Below are positions 1 to 7,145 of a stretch of DNA of 12,117 nt, in pieces. Every line of letters starts with the position of its first letter. Position 1 is the stretch's first letter. Under the pieces are notes generated by a model. The model was not told the DNA's origin. It did not search any database and worked only from the letters and a program-made list of their open reading frames with translations. A program made the translations under genes and the position numbers. The stretch is from assembly GCA_035463315.1 (NCBI GenBank), contig DATHTJ010000297.1, positions 1 to 12,117 of the forward strand, written 5' to 3'. This DNA comes from GCA-003244245 sp035463315 (GTDB lineage: Bacteria; Actinomycetota; Actinomycetes; Mycobacteriales; Pseudonocardiaceae).

Positions 1-795
1 GATCTCCCAGCCGGCCGCCTGCACCCGATTCAGGCGATCCCGATCCCGGTTGAGCGCCCAGAGCTCACCCTCGCGCCAGCTACCGTCGTATTCCACGGCG
101 ACGCGCTGGGCGATGAAGGCTAAGTCGACGCGGGCGAGCCGGCCGTGTGCGTCCTCAATCCAATGCTGTGGTTCCGGGTGCAGCCCATCCAGCACGAGCC
201 ACACCCGCACCCGCGACTCCGGGCGTGATTCCGCTCGCGGGTCGGCGAGTTGCACCGCCCGCCGGGCCAGCACGATGCCGCGGTCGCACCGTTGCTCGAC
301 CATGGAACGTACCTCCGGCAGCGTCACCAACCGGGCGCGGAGCACCGCATCGAGGTCTGCGACCGCGTCGGGTAGGGGACGATCGAGCAGGAGGTCCAGC
401 GCCATCCGCTGCGGCGTCGCGAGACGCATGCCCGACCGCGAAATCCACTCGTCGGGCCGGACCACGGTCCGCCGGACGGCCAGCCTGCTCCCGCGGACCA
501 CACGGGCTTCCAACGGCACCAGGGCCTCGACGGGGTCCTGCGTGCGCGCGAGTGCCACGCCGCGCAGCGTGGCCGCGGACCTGCCCGTGACAACCGCTGA
601 CGGCGGAAGCACCAGCCCGGCTCCGGTGCAGTACAACTCGTGTGTCTCGGCGACGCCCGTGGGGGAGTACACACCCTGGAACAGCCGGCGCACCGCTGGC
701 CCGCGGAGTTGGTTACGACTCAGCACACCAGCGCGTACCGCGTCGCTCCCCCGGAACACCGGGGCCAGCCCGTTCAGATTGATCTCTCTCCCCAT
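1..795 (-). CDS. AbiEi-like winged-helix / DUF559 endonuclease-domain protein, C-terminus cut by window edge
   Basis: An open minus-strand frame runs from ATG at 795 to base 1 with no stop, giving 265 codons; the C-terminus lies outside the window. Residues about 10-80 (FRGSDAVRAGVLSRNQLRG...RRLFQGVYSP) resemble the winged-helix start of AbiEi-like antitoxin-type proteins common in actinobacteria. Residues about 205-265 match the DUF559/Vsr-like nuclease fold: RVDLAF (222-227), VAVEYDGSW (232-240), then RDRDRLNRVQAAGWEI at the edge, where the catalytic strand and helix normally sit. The family is widespread and mostly uncharacterised. A type IV antitoxin-like or nuclease role is possible, but no toxin partner is visible. 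A rare TTA leucine codon occurs at residue 225. The start is supported by the strong N-terminal pattern directly after ATG. Plus-strand ORFs over this stretch are arginine- and serine-rich shadows. Domain assignment is from memory of the family; the reaction is unknown. Confidence 0.8.
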   Translation of the reverse strand, partial: MGREINLNGLAPVFRGSDAVRAGVLSRNQLRGPAVRRLFQGVYSPTGVAETHELYCTGAGLVLPPSAVVTGRSAATLRGVALARTQDPVEALVPLEARVVRGSRLAVRRTVVRPDEWISRSGMRLATPQRMALDLLLDRPLPDAVADLDAVLRARLVTLPEVRSMVEQRCDRGIVLARRAVQLADPRAESRPESRVRVWLVLDGLHPEPQHWIEDAHGRLARVDLAFIAQRVAVEYDGSWREGELWALNRDRDRLNRVQAAGWEI

Positions 796-812
796 ACGCT
801 GCACTGTGCCTC

Positions 813-828
813 GACCCTTGCGAGGGTC
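813..828. promoter_or_regulatory. Perfect inverted repeat upstream of the DUF559 gene
   Basis: GACCCT (813-818), loop TGCG, AGGGTC (823-828) form a perfect 6-bp hairpin 18 bp before the ATG of the minus-strand gene at 795. It could be an operator for autoregulation by the winged-helix protein, or a short hairpin in its leader. No U-tract follows on either strand, so a terminator is less likely. The role is inferred. Confidence 0.35.
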
Positions 829-835
829 CAAACGG

Positions 836-864
836 CCATCCACAGCCAGTCCCAGTTATCCACA
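836..864. promoter_or_regulatory. DnaA-box-like pair
   Basis: TTATCCACA at 856-864 matches the classical DnaA-box 9-mer exactly. CCATCCACA at 836-844, 20 bp upstream in the same orientation, differs from it at two positions. Two boxes are far too few for an origin and no origin genes are nearby. They may be a DnaA regulatory site in the DUF559 promoter or simple coincidence. Confidence 0.3.
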
Positions 865-894
865 ACCTCCCCTCGCTCTTGCTCCCCACCGAGC

Positions 895-956
895 AGCAAA
901 AGGTTCCACTTAGCCGTTCAGCGAGGCCGCGCCACCAGCAAAAAATTCCACTTGGC
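895..956. repeat. Two-copy 20-bp direct repeat with 42-bp period
   Basis: AGCAAAAGGTTCCACTTAGC (895-914) and AGCAAAAAATTCCACTTGGC (937-956) agree at 17 of 20 positions and begin 42 bp apart. The A/T-rich core stands out from the surrounding GC-rich sequence. It could be a tandem regulator site for the divergent promoters or part of an interspersed non-coding repeat; the sequence alone does not decide. Confidence 0.6.
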
Positions 957-1084
957 GGGCCCGCCCGGCACCCGGGTTGCGGGCAACCTGAGTTCGCCGC
1001 TGAGGTCGGGGCCCGAGTGCACCCAGGAGGTGGGCGCCTGCGGGCATTCTGCACAGCAACCAGAGGGTCCGGCCACCGCCCGAG

Positions 1085-1090
1085 TACCCT
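1085..1090 (+). promoter_or_regulatory. Putative -10 element for a leaderless permease transcript
   Basis: TACCCT fits the actinobacterial TANNNT -10 pattern and ends 8 nt before ATG 1099. No Shine-Dalgarno site precedes that ATG, which suits a transcript starting at or next to the start codon. No clear -35 is visible. Confidence 0.4.
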
Positions 1091-1098
1091 CGCGGATC

Positions 1099-1971
1099 AT
1101 GCAGGACACCGCGGCGGCATCCGAGATCACGGAGGCCCGGGCGCTGTCGTCGCGCAGCTGGTCCCGGGCAGTCGGCGATCTCACGGCAGGGTGGCGGCAA
1201 CGCCAGCTGTGGGGGCACTTGGGCTGGCAGGACATCAAGCAGGGCTACCGGCGCTCGGTGATCGGCCCATTGTGGATCACTATCAGCCTGGCCGTCCAGG
1301 CGATCGGGATGGGCATCCTCTATGCGGCGCTGTTCGGCCAGGAACTGCACGACTTCCTGCCCTACCTGGCCGTCGGGCTGATCATCTGGCAGTTCATGGC
1401 GGCCTGCATCAACGACGGCGCCGAGGTCTTCATCCGCAACGAGGGTCTGATCAAGCACCTGCCGGCGCCGTTGAGCGTGCACATCTTCCGGCTGGTCTGG
1501 CGGCAGCTGCTGTTCTTCGGGCACAACGTGCTGGTCTGGGTCGCCCTGATGCTGATCTTCCCTCCGCAGGCCCCGCGGGCGTTCGGGTGGAGCAGCCTGC
1601 TCGCCTTCCCGGCGCTGGCGCTGATCGTGCTCAACGGGGTCTGGGTGGCGGTCCTGATCGGGATCGTCGCCACCAGATACCGGGATGTTTCCCCGGTGAG
1701 CGCCAGCATCGTCACCCTGATGTTCTTCATGACGCCGATCGTGTGGGATTACGAGCAGCTCCGGAGCGCCCCCGGCACGGTCGGCGAGCGCGCCCGGCTG
1801 GCCGAACTCAACCCGTTCCTGCACTATGTCGAGATCCTGCGACGCCCGATGATCGGTGAGTCCTTCGAGCTCCGGCACTGGGTGGTGACCCTGGCTATCA
1901 CTGTGGTGGGGTGGGCGGTGGCGCTACTGGTCCTGCGCAACTACCGGGCCCGAGTCTCCTACTGGGTGTGA
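1099..1971 (+). CDS. wzm: ABC-2 type permease of the galactan/polysaccharide exporter (Wzm-like, Rv3783-like)
   Basis: A 290-residue membrane protein of the ABC-2 polysaccharide-export permease family. After a soluble N-terminus come the typical GWQDIKQGYRRSVIGPLW stretch (about residues 42-59) and about six hydrophobic segments, ending in ELNPFLHYVEILRRPMIG and a final helix before RARVSYWV. It should form the membrane channel that exports lipid-linked galactan, powered by the ATPase encoded next. ATG 1099 was chosen because the homology begins soon after it and the frame upstream, though open, reads as non-coding intergenic sequence. There is no good Shine-Dalgarno site; the -10 at 1085-1090 suggests leaderless translation. 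The stop is 7 nt before the ATPase start. The galactan substrate is inferred from the neighbouring GlfT1; in mycobacteria Rv3781/Rv3783 have the equivalent role. Confidence 0.9.
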   Translation: MQDTAAASEITEARALSSRSWSRAVGDLTAGWRQRQLWGHLGWQDIKQGYRRSVIGPLWITISLAVQAIGMGILYAALFGQELHDFLPYLAVGLIIWQFMAACINDGAEVFIRNEGLIKHLPAPLSVHIFRLVWRQLLFFGHNVLVWVALMLIFPPQAPRAFGWSSLLAFPALALIVLNGVWVAVLIGIVATRYRDVSPVSASIVTLMFFMTPIVWDYEQLRSAPGTVGERARLAELNPFLHYVEILRRPMIGESFELRHWVVTLAITVVGWAVALLVLRNYRARVSYWV

Positions 1972-1978
1972 TAACACA

Positions 1979-2761
1979 ATGGTCTCCATCGACGTGAGCG
2001 GCGCCTGCGTCGACTTTCCGATCTTCGACGCGAAGACCCGGTCGCTGAAGAAGGCATTGCTCGGCACCATGGGGCGAGCCGGCGGCAAGATCGGGATTGA
2101 CGCCAAGGTGCCGATCATCGAGGCGCTGCGGAACATCACCCTGTCGCTGCGCCACGGCGACCGGGTCGGGCTGGTCGGGCACAACGGAGCCGGCAAGTCC
2201 ACCCTGCTGCGGCTGCTGTCCGGGATCTACGAGCCAACCAGGGGCAGCTCGCGGATCGTGGGAAAGGTCGCCCCGGTCTTCGACCTCGGCGTCGGCATGG
2301 ACCCGGAGATCTCCGGCTACGAGAACATCATCATCCGCGGGCTGTTCCTGGGCATGACCCGCAAGCAGATGGAGGCCCGCACCGAGGAGATCGCCGAGTT
2401 CAGCGAGCTCGGCGACTACTTGTCGATGCCACTGCGCACCTACTCGACCGGCATGCGGGTCCGCCTCGCGCTCGGCGTGGTGACCAGCATCGACCCGGAG
2501 ATCCTGCTGCTCGATGAGGGCATCGGCGCGGTGGACACGGCGTTCCTGGAGAAGGCCCGGGACCGGCTCACCGCGCTGGTCGAGCGGTCCGGGATCCTGG
2601 TGTTCGCGTCGCACTCCGACGAGTTCCTCGTCGAACTGTGCACCTCGGCGTTGTGGCTGGACCACGGGGAGATCAGGGAGGAAGGTGACCTGCGCACAGT
2701 GCTCTCCCACTACAAGGGCAAAGACCCCTTCACCAACCGCGTCCAGGAGGCCGCCCGATGA
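1979..2761 (+). CDS. wzt: ABC transporter ATPase of the galactan/polysaccharide exporter (Wzt-like, Rv3781-like)
   Basis: A 260-residue nucleotide-binding subunit. Visible motifs: Walker A GHNGAGKST (67-75), a signature of the polysaccharide-exporter type YSTGMRVRLAL (155-165) in place of canonical LSGGQ, Walker B EILLLDEG (174-181) with catalytic E180, and the H-loop ASHSDE (H212). The insert VFDLGVGMDPEISGYENI (100-117) is typical of Wzt proteins. It ends soon after the ATPase domain, so it lacks the C-terminal carbohydrate-binding domain of O-antigen Wzt proteins, as does mycobacterial Rv3781. It follows the permease after 7 nt with no strong Shine-Dalgarno site, which suggests translational coupling, and overlaps the next gene by ATGA (2758-2761). 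The substrate is inferred from context. Confidence 0.93.
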   Translation: MVSIDVSGACVDFPIFDAKTRSLKKALLGTMGRAGGKIGIDAKVPIIEALRNITLSLRHGDRVGLVGHNGAGKSTLLRLLSGIYEPTRGSSRIVGKVAPVFDLGVGMDPEISGYENIIIRGLFLGMTRKQMEARTEEIAEFSELGDYLSMPLRTYSTGMRVRLALGVVTSIDPEILLLDEGIGAVDTAFLEKARDRLTALVERSGILVFASHSDEFLVELCTSALWLDHGEIREEGDLRTVLSHYKGKDPFTNRVQEAAR

Positions 2762-3636
2762 CCGTGGTTGCGGTGGTGGTTACCCGGCATCGGCGGGATC
2801 TGCTGGCTAAGTCGCTGGCGGTGGTCGCCGAGCAGACCCGGCCGCCGGACCATCTGGTGGTGGTGGACAACGGGCCGGATGACCCCGCCTTGGAGGTCGT
2901 CGAGGACTGCCCGATCCCGTCCACCTACCTGCCCTCGCTGCGCAACCTTGGCGGCGCCGGGGGGTTCGCGCTGGGCATCCTGCATGCCCTGGCGCTGGGC
3001 GCGGACTGGGTGTGGCTGGCTGACGACGACGGGCGCCCCGCGGACGTCCGGGTGCTGCAGACCCTGCTCGAGGAGGCCAAGCGCCGGGACCTCGCGGTGG
3101 TCTCCCCGGTGGTCGTCAACATCGACGACCCGGAGCGGCTGGCGTTCCCGCTGCGCCGGGGCCTGACCTGGAAGCGGCAGCGCAGCGAGCTGGGGACGGA
3201 CTTCCTGCCCGGTATCGCGAGCTTCTTCAACGGCGCGCTGTTCAGCGCCGACGCGCTGGACGTCGTCGGCGTGCCGGACTACCGGCTGTTCGTCCGGGGC
3301 GACGAGGTGGAGGTGCACCGCCGGGTGGTCCGCTCCGGGCTGCGGTTCGGCACGACTCTCAAGGCCGCCTACGCCCACCCCGACGGCTCAGCGGAGTTCA
3401 AGCCGATGCTGCGCGGGCATTTCCACGCCCAGGACCCCGCCGACGAAATCAAGCGGTACTACACCTACCGCAACCGCGGCTACCTGCTGTCCCAGCCCGG
3501 AATGCGCCGGATCGGGATGCTGGAGGTATTCCGGTTCGGGCTGTACTTCCTGGGCACCAAACGAGATCCGCGGGCCTTCCAGCGGTGGCTGCGACTGCTC
3601 CGCCAGGGCCGTGCGGAGCGCTTCTACCGGTACTGA
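2758..3636 (+). CDS. glfT1: Galactofuranosyltransferase GlfT1-like (GT2 family)
   Basis: A 292-residue GT-A fold family 2 glycosyltransferase. The start MTVVAVVVTRHRRDLLAKSL and VVVDNGPDD (34-42) are the nucleotide-binding strand pattern. LRNLGGAGGF (61-70) is the motif typical of galactofuranosyltransferases, WLADDDGRP (86-94) carries the metal-binding DDD, and FVRGDEVEVHRR (178-189) is the acceptor/base region. There is no signal peptide, so it should act on the cytosolic face, transferring the first galactofuranose units from UDP-Galf to the polyprenyl-PP-GlcNAc-Rha linker, as Rv3782 does. Its place in one operon with the exporter mirrors the mycobacterial Rv3781-Rv3783 set, though the order differs. 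The ATG overlaps the ATPase stop by 4 nt. GlfT1 rather than GlfT2 fits its short length; the acceptor is inferred. Confidence 0.87.
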   Translation: MTVVAVVVTRHRRDLLAKSLAVVAEQTRPPDHLVVVDNGPDDPALEVVEDCPIPSTYLPSLRNLGGAGGFALGILHALALGADWVWLADDDGRPADVRVLQTLLEEAKRRDLAVVSPVVVNIDDPERLAFPLRRGLTWKRQRSELGTDFLPGIASFFNGALFSADALDVVGVPDYRLFVRGDEVEVHRRVVRSGLRFGTTLKAAYAHPDGSAEFKPMLRGHFHAQDPADEIKRYYTYRNRGYLLSQPGMRRIGMLEVFRFGLYFLGTKRDPRAFQRWLRLLRQGRAERFYRY

Positions 3637-3681
3637 TTATCAAGGTCCGGGACGGGTGCCGAACCGCTGGTCCCGTTGGAC

Positions 3682-3687
3682 TAGCCT
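3682..3687 (+). promoter_or_regulatory. Putative -10 element for a leaderless emb transcript
   Basis: TAGCCT fits TANNNT and ends 7 nt before an in-frame GTG at 3695. It lies in the 58-nt gap after glfT1, so the arabinosyltransferase may have its own promoter besides read-through from the exporter operon. It also helps choose among the three possible GTG starts. No -35 is recognisable. Confidence 0.4.
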
Positions 3688-3694
3688 CCTCGGC

Positions 3695-6600
3695 GTGCTG
3701 ACCTCCGGGCACATCGAGACCTCGCGGCGCCCGTCCGGCACCAGTGACGGGGCCACCGAGCACCCCCCTGGGCGCCACAGCCGCCACCGGGGAAACAACC
3801 GCGCCTCCCGCTGGCGGCGGTTCGCCGCTGCCGTGCTTGGTCTGCTCGGCGCGCTCCTCGCCGTCGCGGTACCGCTCCTGCCGGTGGTCCAGGAGACCAC
3901 GGTGATCACCTGGCCGCAGCCGGGACGCCTTGCCCCGGTCAATGCGCCGCTGGTCACCTTCCAGCCGCAGAGCCTGACCGCCACGATCCCGTGCGCGGCA
4001 GCCAACTCGGTGGACGCGCGGTCGGCACAGCCGGCGTCCCTGCTGGCCACCGCACCGTCCGGCGCCCCGGGCGGGGCAGCGGTGGGAATGGTCCTGCAGG
4101 TGGCGGACGGGAAGCTGACCCTGGTCAGCCGCGGCCAGGCGCTGGGTACCATCCCAGTCCCCCCGGGGGAATGCCTGATCACGATCGACTCCGACGCCGC
4201 CGGCACCACGGCGTCGGCCGGTCCGACCCAGTTCGTCACGGTTGACCAGGACGTCCGGCCGCAGGTGACCGGCATCTACTCGGACCTGTCCGAGCGGCTC
4301 GACCCGGTTCAGGGGCTGGCGGTGCAGATCACCGCGGACACCCGCTTCCTGTCCACCCCACATCCGATCAAGCTCGCCGCCACGGTGCTCGCCGCGCTGG
4401 CCGTGCTGACCAGCCTGATCCTGCTGCACCGGCTGGACGGGCAGATCGCTCGCCGGGCGCCCCGGCTGCTGCCGTCGGGCTGGTGGCACCCCACCGGGCG
4501 CGACGCCGCGGTAATCGCGGTGCTGGCGGTGTGGGTTGTCATCGGGGGGATCACCTCCGACGACGGCTACATCCTCACGATGATCCGCACCAGCTCTGAC
4601 ATGGGTTACGTCGGCAACTACTACCGATGGTTCAACGTTCCCGAGGCCCCCTTCGGCTGGCCCTACGAGCTGTACACGTTCTGGGCGCAGATGAGCACCG
4701 CTCCGCCGTGGCTACGGCTGCCCTCCTTCGCCATGGGCGTGATCAGCTGGATGCTGATCAGCCGCCAGGTGATGCCGCGGCTGGGCCGGGAGGTCCGCCG
4801 CAGCGCCGCCGCCGGCTGGGCCGCCGCCGCGGTGTTCCTGGCCTTCTGGTTGCCCTACAACAACGGGCTGCGGCTGGAACCGGTGGTCGCTGTCGGCTCG
4901 CTGCTCGTGCTGTGCGCGGTGGAGCGCGCGGTGGCCACCCGCCGGGTGTTGCCACTGGCGCTGGGCCTGCTCGCCGCCGCCTTCACCGTCGCCGCGACGC
5001 CGACCGGTTTCATCGCGATGGCACCGTTCCTGGTGGCGGTGCGACCGCTGGTGCGGCTGCTGCGCCAGCACGCCGCCGTCTCCGGCCGGCCCGCCGTGGT
5101 CGGGCCGATTCTCGGTGCCGGGCTGCTGGTTCTCGTGGTGATCTTTGCTGACCAGACGCTGGCCGGGGTGCTGGAAGCCACCCGGATTCGCACCGAGATC
5201 GGTCCCAGCCTGTCCTGGTTCCAGGAGGCGATCCGCTACCAGTGGCTGTTCAGCGACATCCCGGACGGGGCGCTGGCCCGCCGCTTCCCGGTGCTGCTGT
5301 TGCTGCTGTGCCTGGGAACCAGCCTGGTGGTGCTGCTGCGCCGGGGCGGCATCCCGGGCGCCGGCCTGGGCCCGAGCCGGCGGCTGATCGCCACCGCGGC
5401 ACTGTCGCTGGTGCTTCTGGCGCTGACGCCGACCAAGTGGACCCACCACTTCGGGGCGTTCGCCTCGATCGGCGCCGCGCTGGCCGCGCTCACCGCGCTG
5501 GCCACCAGCTCCACCGTGCTGCGCTCGGCGCGCAACCGGTGGTGGTTCCTGTCCGGCATGCTCGTGATCCTGGCGCTGGCCTCAACCGGGCCCAACGCGC
5601 CCTGGTACGTCTCGCAGTACGGGGTGCCCTGGTTCGACAAACCACCGTCGGTGAAGGGCTTCCACGCGAGCACGCTGCTGATCGTGGGGGCCGCGCTGGC
5701 CGGGTTGATCGCGGTGCTCGAGGGGTTGCGGCACGAGCCGGGCACCCCGCCGCCACCCCCACCGGATCGGGGCAACGGGCGGCGGGCACTGCGGATCGGG
5801 TCGGCCCCCCTGGCGGTGTTCTGCGGGCTGCTGGTGCTCGCCGAGGTCAGCGCGATGTTCAAGGCAATGCACAAGCAGCGCGACGGCTACAGCATGGCCG
5901 CGGCCAACATCGCCCATATCACCGGGCACAGTTGCAACCTCACCGACGCGGTGTCCGTCGAGCCCGACCGGCGCGCCGGTGCGCTGCGCGCCGTACGCGG
6001 TGTGCTGCTCGCGGACATCCCGCTGCGGCGTGGCTTCGAGCTCAACCAACTCCCCACCGCCGACCGGGCGGACAACCAGCGTGGCAATGTTCAGGGAGAT
6101 CGCGTTCCCAAGTCAGGGGAAGACAACCTGGTGGGTACGCCGCCGTCGGGACTCGGTGGCGGCGAGATCCCGATCTGGAGCAGCTTCTCCACCGCTGGCC
6201 CCGGCACTGGTGACATGCGCACCACCTGGTACGCGCTGCCCGGCGGGGCCAGCCAGGGTCGCGCGCCGGTGGTGATCTCAGTCGCCGGAACCCTGTCCGC
6301 CACCACACCGCTGGTCGCCGAGTTTGCCCGCCGCACCGCGCGCGGGTTCCAGGTCATCGACCAGATCCCGATCGCCGGGCGGGCCACCGCCCACGCGCCA
6401 GGCTGGCGGGACTACCGTCTCGGGCTGGCCGGCCGACCCGCCGTCGGTGCGGACACCGTGCGGCTGATCGCCACCGACGCTGACGTCACCGAAGAGGGCT
6501 GGCTGTCGTTCTCCGCCCCCCGGGTCCCCGTGCTGAGCTCGATGACCGACCTGGTGGCCCCGATGCCTCCGGTGTTCCTGGACTGGCCCGTCGGGTTCGT

Positions 6601-6949
6601 GCACCCGTGCGTGCGCCCGTTCGAGATCCGCAACGGCATCGCCGAGGTGCCCCAGTACCGGCTGCTCCCCGACGAGCTGCTGGCCGACTACAGCAAGACC
6701 TGGTCAGCACGGGACGTCGGCGGTCCGATCGGCTGGTTGCAGATTCTCGCCACCGAGCAGGAGGTGCCGACCTACCTCAAGGAGAACTGGGACACCGACT
6801 GGGGCAAGCTCATGGTCATCCAGCCTCGAGTACCCGACGCCGAGGCACCCGCGCTGCGGACCGGCACCGAGGTACACAGCGGCTGGTGGTCACCGGGGCC
6901 GTTGCGCAGTGGCGGCCAAACCGCCGAGATCTCCCAACTGGGCCGCTGA
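3695..6949 (+). CDS. Emb-type arabinosyltransferase, canonical paralogue (GT53)
   Basis: A membrane arabinosyltransferase of about 1,084 residues that should add arabinofuranose from polyprenyl-phospho-arabinose to galactan or arabinan outside the membrane. From this start: a basic Arg-rich N-terminus, TM1 at about 43-65, and an extracytoplasmic domain beginning VITWPQPG. The loop SDDGYIL has the essential aspartate pair at D289-D290, followed by GYVGNYYRWF (304-313). A long multi-helix core contains LTPTKWTHHFGAF. A proline-rich linker near residue 685 precedes a C-terminal carbohydrate-binding-type domain with TTWYALPGG, ending GWWSPGPLRSGGQ. Domain order and length match mycobacterial EmbA/B/C. 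Which Emb it corresponds to cannot be decided. GTG 3695 is preferred for its -10 and N-terminal length; GTG 3656 and GTG 3611, the latter overlapping glfT1, are alternatives. CTG clearly predominates among its leucine codons. Confidence 0.93.
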   Translation: MLTSGHIETSRRPSGTSDGATEHPPGRHSRHRGNNRASRWRRFAAAVLGLLGALLAVAVPLLPVVQETTVITWPQPGRLAPVNAPLVTFQPQSLTATIPCAAANSVDARSAQPASLLATAPSGAPGGAAVGMVLQVADGKLTLVSRGQALGTIPVPPGECLITIDSDAAGTTASAGPTQFVTVDQDVRPQVTGIYSDLSERLDPVQGLAVQITADTRFLSTPHPIKLAATVLAALAVLTSLILLHRLDGQIARRAPRLLPSGWWHPTGRDAAVIAVLAVWVVIGGITSDDGYILTMIRTSSDMGYVGNYYRWFNVPEAPFGWPYELYTFWAQMSTAPPWLRLPSFAMGVISWMLISRQVMPRLGREVRRSAAAGWAAAAVFLAFWLPYNNGLRLEPVVAVGSLLVLCAVERAVATRRVLPLALGLLAAAFTVAATPTGFIAMAPFLVAVRPLVRLLRQHAAVSGRPAVVGPILGAGLLVLVVIFADQTLAGVLEATRIRTEIGPSLSWFQEAIRYQWLFSDIPDGALARRFPVLLLLLCLGTSLVVLLRRGGIPGAGLGPSRRLIATAALSLVLLALTPTKWTHHFGAFASIGAALAALTALATSSTVLRSARNRWWFLSGMLVILALASTGPNAPWYVSQYGVPWFDKPPSVKGFHASTLLIVGAALAGLIAVLEGLRHEPGTPPPPPPDRGNGRRALRIGSAPLAVFCGLLVLAEVSAMFKAMHKQRDGYSMAAANIAHITGHSCNLTDAVSVEPDRRAGALRAVRGVLLADIPLRRGFELNQLPTADRADNQRGNVQGDRVPKSGEDNLVGTPPSGLGGGEIPIWSSFSTAGPGTGDMRTTWYALPGGASQGRAPVVISVAGTLSATTPLVAEFARRTARGFQVIDQIPIAGRATAHAPGWRDYRLGLAGRPAVGADTVRLIATDADVTEEGWLSFSAPRVPVLSSMTDLVAPMPPVFLDWPVGFVHPCVRPFEIRNGIAEVPQYRLLPDELLADYSKTWSARDVGGPIGWLQILATEQEVPTYLKENWDTDWGKLMVIQPRVPDAEAPALRTGTEVHSGWWSPGPLRSGGQTAEISQLGR

Positions 6950-6955
6950 GCTTGC

Positions 6956-6972
6956 GGGCCCGAGGAGGGCCC
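6956..6972 (+). terminator. GC-rich hairpin after the first emb gene
   Basis: GGGCCC (6956-6961), loop GAGGA, GGGCCC (6967-6972) form a perfect 6-bp all-GC stem starting 6 nt after the stop codon. A second stem, CGCGGAA (6975-6981) with TTCCGCG (6996-7002), follows directly. Neither has a U-tract, as is common for actinobacterial terminators. Termination is inferred. Confidence 0.4.
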
Positions 6973-7113
6973 CCCGCGGAAACGAGGGGGAGGTGTTCCG
7001 CGAGGGGCGGCGGATCCGGCTGGGGGTCCCGAACCCGCACTTCATTGTGCCACTTTCGGACTCATCCATGCGAGTGATACTCCGGCGCGGCACGCACTAT
7101 TTCCCCGGCGAGT

Positions 7114-7143
7114 CGCCGCTGTCACCCGTCCGTGGTGACGGCG
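7114..7143 (-). terminator. Imperfect hairpin just after the gtrA stop codon
   Basis: GTCACC (7121-7126), loop CGTCCGT, GGTGAC (7134-7139), extended by CGCC/GGCG (7114-7117 with 7140-7143) across a 3-nt bulge. It lies 2 nt past the gtrA stop on the minus strand and could terminate transcripts from both convergent genes. There is no U-tract. Confidence 0.4.
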
Positions 7144-7145
7144 GA

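Larger units (their letters stand above)
796..1098. other. Divergent intergenic region between the DUF559 gene and the ABC permease
   Basis: These 303 bases lie between divergent starts and hold no convincing gene. They contain a perfect 6-bp inverted repeat (813-828), two DnaA-box-like 9-mers (836-844 and 856-864), a 20-bp near-identical direct repeat (895-914 and 937-956) and a TACCCT -10 hexamer (1085-1090). A good Shine-Dalgarno-like AGGAGGTG at 1024-1031 has no ATG or GTG start at usable spacing and is probably chance. The permease frame stays open upstream through this region, but those residues look non-coding. Confidence 0.7.

Noticed and set aside
836..864. Replication origin
   Set aside because: Only two DnaA-box-like 9-mers, no A/T-rich unwinding region, and no dnaA, dnaN or parA nearby.
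50..913. Long plus-strand open frame (287 codons)
   Set aside because: Antisense to the well-supported minus-strand DUF559 gene; its product is a low-complexity Arg/Ser-rich sequence.
640..1098. N-terminal extension of the permease to GTG 640
   Set aside because: The extension overlaps the DUF559 gene and the intergenic repeats, and the family homology starts after ATG 1099.
7020..7080. Minus-strand stretch with GGATGAGTCCGAAAG, hammerhead-ribozyme-like core
   Set aside because: The CUGAUGA core is not matched, stem II is absent and no flanking stems I and III are seen.
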